This document shows positions 1 to 6,519 of a stretch of DNA of 16,125 bases, one piece after another. The translations under genes and the position numbers were made by a program. Below the pieces are notes generated by a model, which was given only the letters and a program-made list of their open reading frames with translations, was not told the origin of the DNA and did not search any database. Each line of letters begins with the position of its first letter. The first letter of the stretch is position 1. Source of the DNA: an uncultured Lachnospiraceae bacterium (GTDB lineage: Bacteria > Bacillota > Clostridia > Lachnospirales > Lachnospiraceae); NCBI GenBank assembly GCA_910579395.1, contig CAJTUC010000006.1, positions 108,739 through 124,863 on the forward strand, in the 5' to 3' direction.

Positions 1-2
1 TT

Positions 3-704
3 TTACGGGACATTAACACGGCGATTATGGAAGATTTGACGGCGGGCGGCATCAAGGACAATGCAGCAGGACTGGCAGGGGAGCTGAAAGAGATTGAAGA
101 GGTTACGGAGCTTTGCGGGCTGCGTTTTAACGGCTATCTGGCAAAAATTGAAACGCCACGCCCACGGGGAACGCTGGACGAGGTTATAGTAGCCTTTACG
201 GACGGAAAAGTAGACGTAGGGCAGCAGAGGGACGGGCGACCGCTTAAAGAGTTTATGACAGCAGGCAGCAAAGTTATTGTATCTGGCATAGTGCAGACGC
301 TTAAGGACTTTGAAAGCGGTAAGGTGCTGGTATTCATTCTGGCGGACTTTGTGGGGCTGGTTAAAAATCCTATGATGCAGGACGACGTAGCGCTACGGGG
401 AGTTATTGCGCATGAGCCTATCTATAGGACAACACCGAGGGGCAAGCGGATTACGGATATTTCCGTAATGGTAAAAAATGAGCTGACGGGTAACAAGTGC
501 TTTGTTCCCTGCATCTGCTGGCAAGAGCAGGCGGACGAGGTAGCAGGCTGGCAGCAGGGCGACACAGTAGAGCTGCTGGGGAGATACCAGAGCCGCCAGT
601 ATGAAAAGGTTATTGATACCGACAGCGGCAGCAGGGAGCGGCGCACGGCTTATGAAATATCGGTACAGCTGATTAACAGAAAGGAGCGGGCGGCTAATGT
701 GTGA
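3..704 (+). CDS. Single-stranded-DNA-binding protein with two OB folds (5' end cut by window)
   Basis: Probably a phage SSB/PriB-like protein that coats single-stranded DNA during replication. Two halves each look like an OB fold. Counting from Met 27, the first spans about residues 33-112 and the second about 122-220. The second begins LRGVIAHEPIYRT and contains a CFVPCICW strand and a DTVELLGRYQSR segment, the strand order usual for SSB. The frame stays open to the left edge and the ATG at 27 has no Shine-Dalgarno sequence, so the true start is probably outside the window. If ATG 27 were used the protein would be 225 residues. The acidic C-terminal tip typical of bacterial SSB is missing; it ends KERAANV. 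The stop overlaps the next start, implying translational coupling. The OB-fold call is fairly secure; the exact partner in replication is not known. Confidence 0.75.
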   Translation, partial: LRDINTAIMEDLTAGGIKDNAAGLAGELKEIEEVTELCGLRFNGYLAKIETPRPRGTLDEVIVAFTDGKVDVGQQRDGRPLKEFMTAGSKVIVSGIVQTLKDFESGKVLVFILADFVGLVKNPMMQDDVALRGVIAHEPIYRTTPRGKRITDISVMVKNELTGNKCFVPCICWQEQADEVAGWQQGDTVELLGRYQSRQYEKVIDTDSGSRERRTAYEISVQLINRKERAANV

Positions 705-1038
705 ATTTTGCGGTAATGCTGCCTGCACACTGACAAAGCAGCAAGTAATAGAGCGGGGCGCTATTCTGGAAAGCAACGCCTACGGCATTATGAGGCTGGC
801 GATAGAAGAAAGCCCGCAGACATACAGCTTTAAGGGCGTACCAGCATTTTACAGCTTAAGTGCGCTGATACCAGACGAGGACGAGGAAAGCCCGCACGCA
901 TACTTACGCTTTATATTTGACGAGGACGAGGGAGCGGGCGAGTGCTGGGAAGAGCGGGAAGTAGAAAACCCGCTTGCATGGCAGACAGAGCGGGAATTTA
1001 TAGAACGCTTTGAAAGGGCGGTACATGATAGCCAGTGA
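697..1038 (+). CDS. Hypothetical phage protein with N-terminal CxxC
   Basis: I do not recognise this 113-residue protein. It starts MCEFCGNAACTL, so three cysteines lie in the first ten residues and could bind a metal. The rest is strongly acidic, with clusters such as PDEDEES and FDEDEGAGE, and it ends in a probable amphipathic helix rich in Glu and Arg. It has no signal peptide or membrane segment. Its ATG overlaps the stop of the SSB-like gene and its end overlaps the start of the next gene, so it is an integral part of the early operon. A DNA- or protein-binding accessory role is possible, but nothing in the sequence decides it. Confidence 0.6.
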   Translation: MCEFCGNAACTLTKQQVIERGAILESNAYGIMRLAIEESPQTYSFKGVPAFYSLSALIPDEDEESPHAYLRFIFDEDEGAGECWEEREVENPLAWQTEREFIERFERAVHDSQ

Positions 1039-1273
1039 AATCTGCCGCAGCTATCACAGCGCACGGCATAAGGCGCAACAAATACAGATACTTGCAGAGC
1101 TGAACGACACAGACAGTCTGGAAATAATCAAGGCTTTAGTGCGTGGAGGGGAAAGGCTGCCAGACAGCACGGTAAATAAGCTGTTTAAGCGGCTTGACAA
1201 ATTGGAAATGGAGATAAGGGAAAGAGAGCGGGAGTATAAGGCGATTGCGGCGGCACTGAAAGGAGAGGAATAG
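1025..1273 (+). CDS. Small helical hypothetical protein
   Basis: This 82-residue protein is unrecognised. It is almost wholly helical and charged. A likely coiled coil runs through the second half (LFKRLDKLEMEIREREREYK), which suggests an oligomer or a protein-binding adaptor. I chose ATG 1025 because AAAGGG lies about seven bases upstream. A longer version from TTG 1010 is open but lacks a ribosome-binding site. The start overlaps the end of the previous gene by 14 bases, and the sequence just before its stop, AAAGGAGAGG, serves as the ribosome-binding site of the following gene, so the two are probably translated together. Confidence 0.55.
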   Translation: MIASEICRSYHSARHKAQQIQILAELNDTDSLEIIKALVRGGERLPDSTVNKLFKRLDKLEMEIREREREYKAIAAALKGEE

Positions 1274-1274
1274 A

Positions 1275-1763
1275 TTGAGGAAAGTATATATATGCAGCCC
1301 GTATAGGGCGGCTGACAGCGCCCAGCTGGATAGAAACATAGACTATGCGCAGGCGCTTACAAAGCAGGCGATAGAGGCGGGATTAGCGCCGATTACGCCA
1401 CATTTATATATGACGCAGTGCTTAAATGAGGACAAGCCAGAGGAACGGGCGGCAGGCATGGCAGCAGGCTTAACGCTGCTGAAAAGCTGCGACTTTGTGA
1501 TAGTGGGCGTTAAGTACGGGATAAGCGAGGGAATGAGCGCCGAAATAGCGGAGGCAGATGCAGCAGGCATAGAGGTAGTGAACGCAGACAAACTGCGCTA
1601 CAAATTGGAACATGACCGCAGGGCGTGGCTGGAAGAGTACGCAAAGCTGCACGCCTGCGAGTTTTGCAGGGGCAGCAGGCTACACACTTGCACAAGCTAC
1701 CGTTGCCAGCAGCCCTACAGAGAGGCTTACAAGTATGCGGAGAAACTTTTTACAAGTGGATAA
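1275..1763 (+). CDS. Nucleoside 2-deoxyribosyltransferase-fold protein (DUF4406/DUF7768-like)
   Basis: The 162-residue product resembles the deoxyribosyltransferase-like fold found in DUF4406/DUF7768 phage proteins. It opens VYICSPYRA, carries an AGLAPITPHLYM segment (residues about 36-47), a hydrophobic strand CDFVIVGVKYGIS near 73-85, then an SAEIAEA helix. Family members are thought to act on nucleosides or nucleotides, but no reaction has been shown for this one. The C-terminal 40 residues add a Cys-rich tail (CEFCRG, then CTSYRC) that the core domain lacks and that could bind zinc. The start is TTG 1275, chosen because AAAGGAGAGG sits just upstream and the ORF has no ATG before residue 46. 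It closes the first gene cluster and is followed by a stem-loop. Fold call is moderate; substrate unknown. Confidence 0.6.
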   Translation: MRKVYICSPYRAADSAQLDRNIDYAQALTKQAIEAGLAPITPHLYMTQCLNEDKPEERAAGMAAGLTLLKSCDFVIVGVKYGISEGMSAEIAEADAAGIEVVNADKLRYKLEHDRRAWLEEYAKLHACEFCRGSRLHTCTSYRCQQPYREAYKYAEKLFTSG

Positions 1764-1764
1764 A

Positions 1765-1822
1765 GTAAAAAGCCCTCTACGGTACGGGAATACCTTAGAG
1801 GGCTAAGCTATACAGCTTTTAC
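1765..1822 (+). terminator. Stem-loop after the first gene cluster
   Basis: AGCCCTCTA (1771-1779) pairs with TAGAGGGCT (1796-1804). Inside it GGTA pairs with TACC after a single C/T mismatch, leaving a six-base loop. A second small hairpin follows: AAGCT at 1805 with AGCTT, then TTTT. The outer bases GTAAAA and TTTTAC can also pair. On the minus strand the main stem is followed by TTTTT, so the element could terminate in both directions. It lies directly after the stop at 1763, which fits an intrinsic terminator separating the early genes from the rep block. Confidence 0.6.
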
Positions 1823-1875
1823 AACCTAAATCCAGTATATCACTGTATGGCGAAAATATCAAGCAAAATGCGGGC

Positions 1876-1902
1876 AAAGCGCCTGCTTTATCACTTGATA
1901 AA
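1876..1902. repeat. Nested palindromes upstream of rep (candidate operator or origin)
   Basis: AAAGC (1876-1880) and GCTTT (1885-1889) form a short hairpin around GCCT. Overlapping it, TTTATCA-CT-TGATAAA (1887-1902) is a perfect 7+7 inverted repeat. They lie about 45 bases before the start of the HUH Rep gene in a 183-base gap. This position suits either a repressor operator or the hairpin nick site used by rolling-circle initiators. No promoter with good -35 and -10 hexamers could be picked out in this gap. Confidence 0.4.
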
Positions 1903-1946
1903 AGTATTAGCTTTAGGACAAGGATAGCCAAAAAGGAGTAAAAAAT

Positions 1947-2714
1947 ATGCCATACGTTGAGAGGATTACAAGGGCGGGTAAAACCATAGAGGTAGAGCGC
2001 TATTTTACGAGCAGATATAAAAAGCAGGGGATAAAGAGGGGGGATAAGGTTAAGCCCACCACAGAGCAGCAGGAGAAAATAAACACAAGGCAGGCAGAAA
2101 GAAAGCTGCGTATTCTGATAAATGCAAATTACGGATACGGTGACTATCATTTAGTGCTGGACTACATACGGAAAAAGGGAGAGCCAGAGAGAACAAAAGA
2201 GCAGATGCGCAAAGACATAGATATATTTCTAAGGGAGTGCCGCAAGGAGTATAAAAAGGCTGGGCTAGAGTTTAAATACATACACGTAATGGAGATAGGC
2301 AAGAAAGGCGCAAGGCATCATCATTTAGTCATAAATCAGATAGACACAAAGATATTGCAGCAGTGCTGGTATAAGGCGTATGAGGGGCATAACAGAGTAA
2401 AAGTATTCCCTCTGGACGATAGCGGGAACTATGCGGAGCTGGCAGCGTATTTGATTAAATACACGGATACGCACAGAAAAGCAGAGGACGGGGCGCTACA
2501 AGGCAAGCGCTGGAATTGCAGCAGGAATTTAGTAAGACCAGAGCCAGAGATACGGATAATTTCAAGCCGTGAATGGTTTAAGGCAGAGGCAAGACCGATT
2601 AAGGGCTACTACGTAGACAAGGACAGCGTAAGCAAGGGAGTACATAGCCCAGAGTATTACGGATATGGGTATTTCAGATACACGCTTGTAAAAATGGAGA
2701 AAGAGGGGGGATAA
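1947..2714 (+). CDS. HUH-family rolling-circle replication initiator (Rep)
   Basis: A 255-residue HUH endonuclease-type Rep, resembling the replication-associated ORF2/G2P group. The metal-binding motif is GARHHHLVIN at residues 121-130, after strand FKYIHVMEIG. The candidate catalytic tyrosine motif is AYLIKYT at 167-173 (Y168, K171). A W-x-x-SRNL segment near 189-195 is also typical of the group. Such enzymes nick one strand at an origin and stay covalently attached by the tyrosine, starting rolling-circle replication. The start is well supported by AAGGAG upstream. The gene heads a block with VRR-NUC, ParA and ParB. Only one tyrosine of the motif appears, as in single-Y Reps. I saw no helicase domain, so host helicase would be needed. 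An alternative is a relaxase-like mobilisation role. Confidence 0.75.
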   Translation: MPYVERITRAGKTIEVERYFTSRYKKQGIKRGDKVKPTTEQQEKINTRQAERKLRILINANYGYGDYHLVLDYIRKKGEPERTKEQMRKDIDIFLRECRKEYKKAGLEFKYIHVMEIGKKGARHHHLVINQIDTKILQQCWYKAYEGHNRVKVFPLDDSGNYAELAAYLIKYTDTHRKAEDGALQGKRWNCSRNLVRPEPEIRIISSREWFKAEARPIKGYYVDKDSVSKGVHSPEYYGYGYFRYTLVKMEKEGG

Positions 2715-2715
2715 G

Positions 2716-2880
2716 ATGCAGGCAGTAAAGGTTATAGGGATTGCGGCAGCAGTCATAGGGGCAGGGCTTTTGAGTGCGGGGCTGGCAGCAGTAGGCGCAC
2801 TGGCGGTAGCCATAAAGCACGCCAGCGAGGATATGAGGAACCGGGAACGCTGGAACGATAACGACGACAGAGGGGCATAG
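2716..2880 (+). CDS. Small single-span membrane protein
   Basis: A 54-residue ORF beginning one base after the Rep stop, with a G-rich Shine-Dalgarno (GAGGGGGG) inside the rep end. Residues about 5-34 are Ala/Gly/Val-rich and hydrophobic (VIGIAAAVIGAGLLSAGLAA and beyond), forming one likely transmembrane helix. The C-terminus is highly charged (MRNRERWNDNDDRG) and probably cytoplasmic. Function is unknown. A role as a membrane anchor for the replication machinery is conceivable from position alone. Confidence 0.55.
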   Translation: MQAVKVIGIAAAVIGAGLLSAGLAAVGALAVAIKHASEDMRNRERWNDNDDRGA

Positions 2881-2883
2881 GGA

Positions 2884-3036
2884 ATGAGGCAGAGGCTTAT
2901 ATACTGGTTATTCCAGAAAGGCAAGAACTGTAAGCACTGCTGCATATGGTGTGAGTATTTCAGTATATGCAGGGCAGATGTGCTGGCGCAGAACGAAAGA
3001 GAGGAAAACCACGGAAAGGAGAGAGCGGGAACATGA
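2884..3036 (+). CDS. Small cysteine-rich protein, possible zinc knuckle
   Basis: A 50-residue ORF with five cysteines and one histidine grouped in NCKHCCIWCEYFSIC (residues 15-29), in the spacing of a small metal-binding knuckle. The C-terminus is polar and charged. It begins three bases after the previous stop, and its own stop overlaps the start of the VRR-NUC gene (ATGA type), so it is likely co-translated with both. Similar tiny Cys-rich ORFs are common in Clostridial phages. Function unknown. Confidence 0.5.
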   Translation: MRQRLIYWLFQKGKNCKHCCIWCEYFSICRADVLAQNEREENHGKERAGT

Positions 3037-3443
3037 GGAACTTTAGGCTGGACGACGAGAGCGGGCATCAAGAGGCGCTATTTAGCTGGGCGGCATACCA
3101 GCAAGGGCGTATGCCAGAGTTAGAGTATCTGCATCATGTACCAAACGGCGGCAAAAGGGACAAGGCGACAGCCACGGCGCTTAAGAGGCAGGGCGTTAAG
3201 GCGGGAGTGCCAGACATTGTGCTACCAGCAGTACGGGCAGGATACCACGGGCTGTACATAGAGCTTAAGGCTGGAAAGAATACCACAACGGACAATCAGA
3301 AACGCTGGTTAGAGTATCTGCGGCAGCAGGGATATTATACGGCGGTATGCTATGGCTGGCAGCCAGCGGCAGAACTGATAGAGCGGTATTTACTGCACCC
3401 AGAAGAGCTTACACAAGAGCAGGAAACAATTACAATGCGCTAG
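3033..3443 (+). CDS. VRR-NUC domain nuclease
   Basis: A 136-residue stand-alone VRR-NUC nuclease, a PD-(D/E)xK-type fold. The core motifs are visible: HHVPNGGKRDKATA (34-47), GVPDI with D61, YIELKAG with E77 and K79, and Q89 in the following helix. These match the metal-binding D and E-x-K plus conserved Gln of the family. Stand-alone phage members are thought to cut branched or flapped DNA during replication or recombination. The start is ATG 3033, because AAAGGAG lies at 3014-3020. A longer frame from 2967 would run through the Cys-rich gene and has no such site. It sits between rep and par genes and fits processing of replication intermediates. Confidence 0.85.
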   Translation: MRNFRLDDESGHQEALFSWAAYQQGRMPELEYLHHVPNGGKRDKATATALKRQGVKAGVPDIVLPAVRAGYHGLYIELKAGKNTTTDNQKRWLEYLRQQGYYTAVCYGWQPAAELIERYLLHPEELTQEQETITMR

Positions 3444-3469
3444 AGGCGGCGCAGAAAGAGAGGCAGAGA

Positions 3470-4222
3470 ATGAAAACAATAAGCATTTTGAACTTAAAGG
3501 GCGGCGTAGCCAAGACCTTTACAGCGGCAAATATGGCGTATGAGCTTTACCGCAGGGGCTATAAAGTCCTGCTGCTGGATAATGACAAGCAGGGTAACTT
3601 AAGCAAGGCATACGGAAGATACGACGCAGAGAGCGTAGCGCCGATAACAAAGCTGCTTAGCGGGGAATGGTTAAACCCAGAGGAAATAATACAGCATACG
3701 GAGTATGAGGGCATAGACATTATCACGGCGAATATGTCACTTTTCGGCGCTACATGGAATTTAACCAAAGAGGAAAACGAAAACCAGACGGAGCGGTATA
3801 GCGCTTGCAAGTTATGGCACTATGATTACTGCATCATAGATAACCCGCCAGACATAGGGCTTAACGTGATAAATGCGTTGGCAATAACGGACGAGGTTAT
3901 AGTACCCGTAAAGCTGGATAATTACGCTTTAGAGGGGCTGGACATTGTGGCAGAGCAGATAGAGGACGTAAAAGAGTATAACCCAGCAATTAAGCTGGCG
4001 GGCGTTCTGATTACGTCATACCAGAACACGGACGGGGAGAGCGCAGGCGTGGAGTGGCTGGAAGAGCAGGGAATATATAATATTCTGGGGATTGTAAGAT
4101 ATTCAAAAAAAGTAGCGGAAAATTCTTTCCTGCAAAAGCCTATCTATGAGTATAGCCCGTGCTGCGGGGCGGCGCAGGGGTACAAGAAATTTGTGACGGC
4201 ATATACGGGGAAAGCGAGGTAA
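3470..4222 (+). CDS. parA: ParA-type partition ATPase
   Basis: A 250-residue ParA/Soj-like deviant-Walker ATPase for segregation of the phage or prophage genome. The deviant Walker A is KGGVAKT (residues 10-16, usually KGGVGKT). It keeps both lysines, but the Gly before the second Lys is Ala. The A' motif is LLLDNDKQGN (34-43) and Walker B is CIIDNPPD (121-128). There is no N-terminal HTH extension, so it resembles short type Ib or chromosomal ParA. Such proteins bind DNA non-specifically as ATP dimers and are stimulated by ParB. The start was placed at ATG 3470 (MKTISILNL). A longer frame from 3347 overlaps the VRR-NUC gene and adds sequence unlike the family. Its stop is within the first copy of a direct repeat shared with the parB start. 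Confidence 0.9.
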   Translation: MKTISILNLKGGVAKTFTAANMAYELYRRGYKVLLLDNDKQGNLSKAYGRYDAESVAPITKLLSGEWLNPEEIIQHTEYEGIDIITANMSLFGATWNLTKEENENQTERYSACKLWHYDYCIIDNPPDIGLNVINALAITDEVIVPVKLDNYALEGLDIVAEQIEDVKEYNPAIKLAGVLITSYQNTDGESAGVEWLEEQGIYNILGIVRYSKKVAENSFLQKPIYEYSPCCGAAQGYKKFVTAYTGKAR

Positions 4223-4226
4223 AGAA
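4210..4226. repeat. 17-bp direct repeat, copy 1 (parA 3' end)
   Basis: GAAAGCGAGGTAAAGAA occurs here and again at 4449-4465. Each copy is followed by one base (A or T) and ATGG. Each contains a stop codon (TAA), a GAGGT ribosome-binding site and the start context of the next gene. The pair brackets the small ORF 4228-4461. Confidence 0.85.
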
Positions 4227-4227
4227 A

Positions 4228-4461
4228 ATGGGAAAAGAAAACTATAGAAAAGATTATCAGATAGCAGGATATAGATTTGTTGAGTGCATATTATGCGGGA
4301 AACGTTATAATGCTGGGCGTGGTGGAAATGGTGCAGGGGTAAGGTACTGCCAAGCGTTAAAAAATGATTGGTGGGCTAGGCATATAGGGGAAGAAAGCGA
4401 AGAGAAAATACACGTACAAGAAAAAGACATAACATTGTGTGAAAAGATGAAAGCGAGGTAA
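4228..4461 (+). CDS. Small hypothetical protein inserted between parA and parB
   Basis: A 77-residue unrecognised protein (MGKENYRKDYQIAGYRF). It contains a CILCGKRY segment and two later single cysteines, which might bind a metal. The second half is Lys/Glu-rich. It has no membrane segment. Its codon make-up is visibly more A/T-rich than parA and parB. Both ends coincide with a 17-bp direct repeat, and the last residues KAR repeat the last residues of ParA. This looks like a cassette added between parA and parB by duplication of the junction. The start is ATG 4228, seven bases after GAGGT; a longer frame from 4159 overlaps parA. Confidence 0.55.
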   Translation: MGKENYRKDYQIAGYRFVECILCGKRYNAGRGGNGAGVRYCQALKNDWWARHIGEESEEKIHVQEKDITLCEKMKAR

Positions 4462-4465
4462 AGAA
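4449..4465. repeat. 17-bp direct repeat, copy 2 (before parB)
   Basis: This is an exact second copy of the repeat at 4210-4226. It carries the stop of the small ORF and the ribosome-binding site for parB. With copy 1 it defines a 239-base unit that could be looped out cleanly, leaving parA directly followed by parB. Confidence 0.85.
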
Positions 4466-4466
4466 T

Positions 4467-5582
4467 ATGGCAAAGTTTGGTATAAATGACATTTTGAACG
4501 CAAAGACAAAGGCAGCGGGAGCGCCAACAGCGGCAGAGGGATACAAAGAGATTTATTTAAGCCCGTATGAGGTAAAGGCGGCGCAGGAGAACACGCACCA
4601 GAGCTTAGAGAACATAGAGGAACTGGCAGACAGCTTTTTACACGTAGGGCAAGAGCAACCAACGGTTTTAGCGAGGATAAAGGGCGAGTATTTCATAATC
4701 GACGGACACAGACGCAACGCCGCTAATATTCTGAATTTGGAGCGGGGACATAAGGAGTATAAAAAAGTCCTTTACCGCTATATGGATATGAGCGAGGCTA
4801 TGTATGAGCTGCGGCTGCTGGCTGGCAACGGATACACGCAGCCGCTTACGGCATATGAGAAAACAAGGTTAGTAGAGCGCACCAAAGCGGCGCTGATGCG
4901 GGCAAAGGAAGAGGACGGGCTAGAGATACAAGGAAAAATGCGGGATTTGATAGCCGCTATGCTGAATGAAAGCAGCACAAACGTAGCCAGAATGGAGAGC
5001 ATAAACAATAACGCCACGCCAGAGGTAAAAGAGCAGCTTAAGAGCGGCAATATGGGCATCACTGCTGCTTATGAGGCTGCAAAGCTGCCGCCAGAAGAGC
5101 AGAAAGCTATTGCTGATAAAGTGGCAGCGGGCGAGGACATAAGGGCAAAGGAGATAGCCGCAAAGGTGGCAGAGAAAACAGCAGCCAAAGCCGCAGAGGA
5201 CGCAGAGCAGGCGCAGCGGGATTATGAAAAGCAGCAGGAAGAGAGTGACAAAGAGATAGAAAAGGCAGAGCGCAAGCGGGAAGAGGCAGAGGAAAAGGCA
5301 AAAGAGGCAGAATTAGCCGCCCAGCACGCAAAGGTACTGCGGGAGTGGGTAAAGGAGAGCGTAAGCGCCGCAACGAAAGCCGCCGCAGATGCCGTGCTAA
5401 AGGTGTCCGAAACGGACACGCCGCAAAAGGACTGGAATAATACGGAGTGGGTAGTATTTACCGCAAGGGAGATTATGCAGCAGGCAGACAAGGTAAGCGA
5501 GGACGATTTATATTTACTGCATGAAATCATGTTGCGCTGCCAGACAGAGCCGCAGGACGCAGCGGGGGGGCAGAGCAGATAG
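4467..5582 (+). CDS. parB: ParB-type partition protein; C-terminus probably shifted to 5626
   Basis: A 371-residue ParB. The N-terminal ParB/Srx nucleotide-binding domain carries GEYFIIDGHRRNAA (73-86), the family's GHRR box. An all-helical region follows (about 120-210) that should hold the HTH for the centromere site (MLNESSTNVARM). Then comes a long Ala/Glu/Lys coiled coil (about 235-300) and a short C-terminal domain (WNNTEWVVFTAREIMQQ). ParB loads at parS and bridges to ParA. A 17-bp palindrome inside the gene (5403) is a candidate parS. The frame ends soon after a G7 run (5564-5570). A -1 shift there would replace the tail QSR and extend to 5626, ending GQMSIEDYQKGGQ, for 386 residues in total. 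That longer tail looks more natural for this protein group. Confidence 0.85.
   Translation: MAKFGINDILNAKTKAAGAPTAAEGYKEIYLSPYEVKAAQENTHQSLENIEELADSFLHVGQEQPTVLARIKGEYFIIDGHRRNAANILNLERGHKEYKKVLYRYMDMSEAMYELRLLAGNGYTQPLTAYEKTRLVERTKAALMRAKEEDGLEIQGKMRDLIAAMLNESSTNVARMESINNNATPEVKEQLKSGNMGITAAYEAAKLPPEEQKAIADKVAAGEDIRAKEIAAKVAEKTAAKAAEDAEQAQRDYEKQQEESDKEIEKAERKREEAEEKAKEAELAAQHAKVLREWVKESVSAATKAAADAVLKVSETDTPQKDWNNTEWVVFTAREIMQQADKVSEDDLYLLHEIMLRCQTEPQDAAGGQSR
5403..5419. repeat. 17-bp palindrome copy 1 (candidate parS)
   Basis: GTGTCCG-AAA-CGGACAC is a perfect 7+7 inverted repeat around AAA. It lies inside parB, where it encodes VSETDT between the coiled coil and the C-terminal domain. An identical copy lies at 14207-14223. 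Partition sites are often found in or near parAB, which makes parS the leading guess. Other DNA-binding targets are possible. Confidence 0.5.
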
Positions 5583-5628
5583 CGGGACAAATGAGCATTG
5601 AGGACTACCAGAAAGGCGGGCAGTAGGC

Positions 5629-5999
5629 ATGGACGGGCTGATAATCAAAGAAAAGTGGTTAAGGCTGATTTTAAGCGGCTTGAAAAGCTGGGAAATACGG
5701 GGCAGCAGGACAAAAAGAGAGGCACAATATATTTAATCCAAAGCGGCAGCAGTCACATTATGGGACAAGTGGATATTGTAGACTGCATAGAGCTTACAAA
5801 AGAGAGGTACGAGAAAAACAGAGGAAAGCACTGTATAGAGGCGGGCTGGGAAAGCCTGCCTTACAGTGTTCCTTACGCATGGGTACTTGAAAATTGTGTG
5901 CAGTACCAAAAGCCGATACCGTATAAGCACCCACAAGGGGCGGTTATCTGGGTAAAAGGTATAGCACGGGAAAGAGAGGTAGAACAGCATGAAGTATAG
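5629..5999 (+). CDS. ASCH-domain protein with an apparent frameshift
   Basis: Two frames must be joined to give a normal ASCH protein of about 123 residues. From ATG 5629 the first frame reads MDGLIIKEKWLRLILSGLKS then WEIRGSRTK, the typical ASCH start (E-x-R after the LILSG helix), and stops at 5734-5736. The neighbouring frame, open from TTG 5598 to 5999, continues KRGTIYLIQSG and SHIMGQVDIVDCIEL. It ends with the HPQGAVIWVKG strand. The switch lies at an A5 run (5712-5716); one extra A restores a single frame. ASCH domains are beta-barrels related to PUA and bind RNA or modified nucleosides. The ribosome-binding site GAAAGGCGGG precedes ATG 5629. The end overlaps the next gene by 11 bases. 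The gene may be a real mutant, a programmed -1 shift, or contain a sequencing error. Confidence 0.7.
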
Positions 6000-6519
6000 G
6001 CAGTGGAAAAAGAATTATAAAAAACTGCATGGAGTAAACCCACCTTTAGAACTGGATAAGCGCAAGCAGCGCAGGCTTGCGAAAAAGGCAATTAAGAATA
6101 TAAACCGCATAGACCTTGCATCTGTAGCCACAAGAGCGGCAGAGGCATTTACAAACGCTTTAGCGTCTTTTATGCGGGGGCTGGGCGGGGCTTTTGATAC
6201 GGCAGGGACGGTATGCAGGAATGTTGCCGATAATGTGCAGCCGATAGAGATTAAGGGGCGTACATTCAGCTGGCAAGTGAGGGAATACGGCAGCAGCTTT
6301 CATGCAGTGTATGAGATAAACGCACTGGGCGGCGTTGATGAGCTTAGAGCCGTTACATATAGCCAAAAGGCAGCAGAAAAGATAGCGGAGATATTAGAGA
6401 GCGACCACTTAGAGCATATAAGGCAGACAAGCCCAGATAGGATACAGCGCAGGAATGATGCAGCAGACGGCTTACGGGCAGCAGTCATTACGGCGTATGA
6501 AAGCGGGGTGCTAAAATGA
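5989..6519 (+). CDS. Hypothetical phage protein with basic N-terminus
   Basis: This 176-residue protein is unrecognised. The first 40 residues are very basic (MKYRQWKKNYKKLHG, DKRKQRRLAKKAIKNI) and probably contact nucleic acid. Residues about 42-72 are an Ala-rich amphipathic stretch (SVATRAAEAFTNALASFMRG). The second half (KGRTFSWQVREYGSSFHAVYEINALGG) reads like a small mixed alpha/beta domain followed by a helix of Ile/Leu/Glu. No catalytic motif is visible. It overlaps the ASCH gene at its start and the next gene at its end, so it belongs to the same operon. Confidence 0.6.
   Translation: MKYRQWKKNYKKLHGVNPPLELDKRKQRRLAKKAIKNINRIDLASVATRAAEAFTNALASFMRGLGGAFDTAGTVCRNVADNVQPIEIKGRTFSWQVREYGSSFHAVYEINALGGVDELRAVTYSQKAAEKIAEILESDHLEHIRQTSPDRIQRRNDAADGLRAAVITAYESGVLK

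Noticed and set aside
1818..1846. TTTACA at 1818 considered as the -35 box of a rep promoter
   Set aside because: At the proper 16-18-base spacing there is no acceptable -10 hexamer, so I did not annotate a promoter.
5591..5626. 11-codon ORF MSIEDYQKGGQ considered as its own small gene
   Set aside because: It has no convincing ribosome-binding site of its own and is better explained as the shifted C-terminus of ParB.
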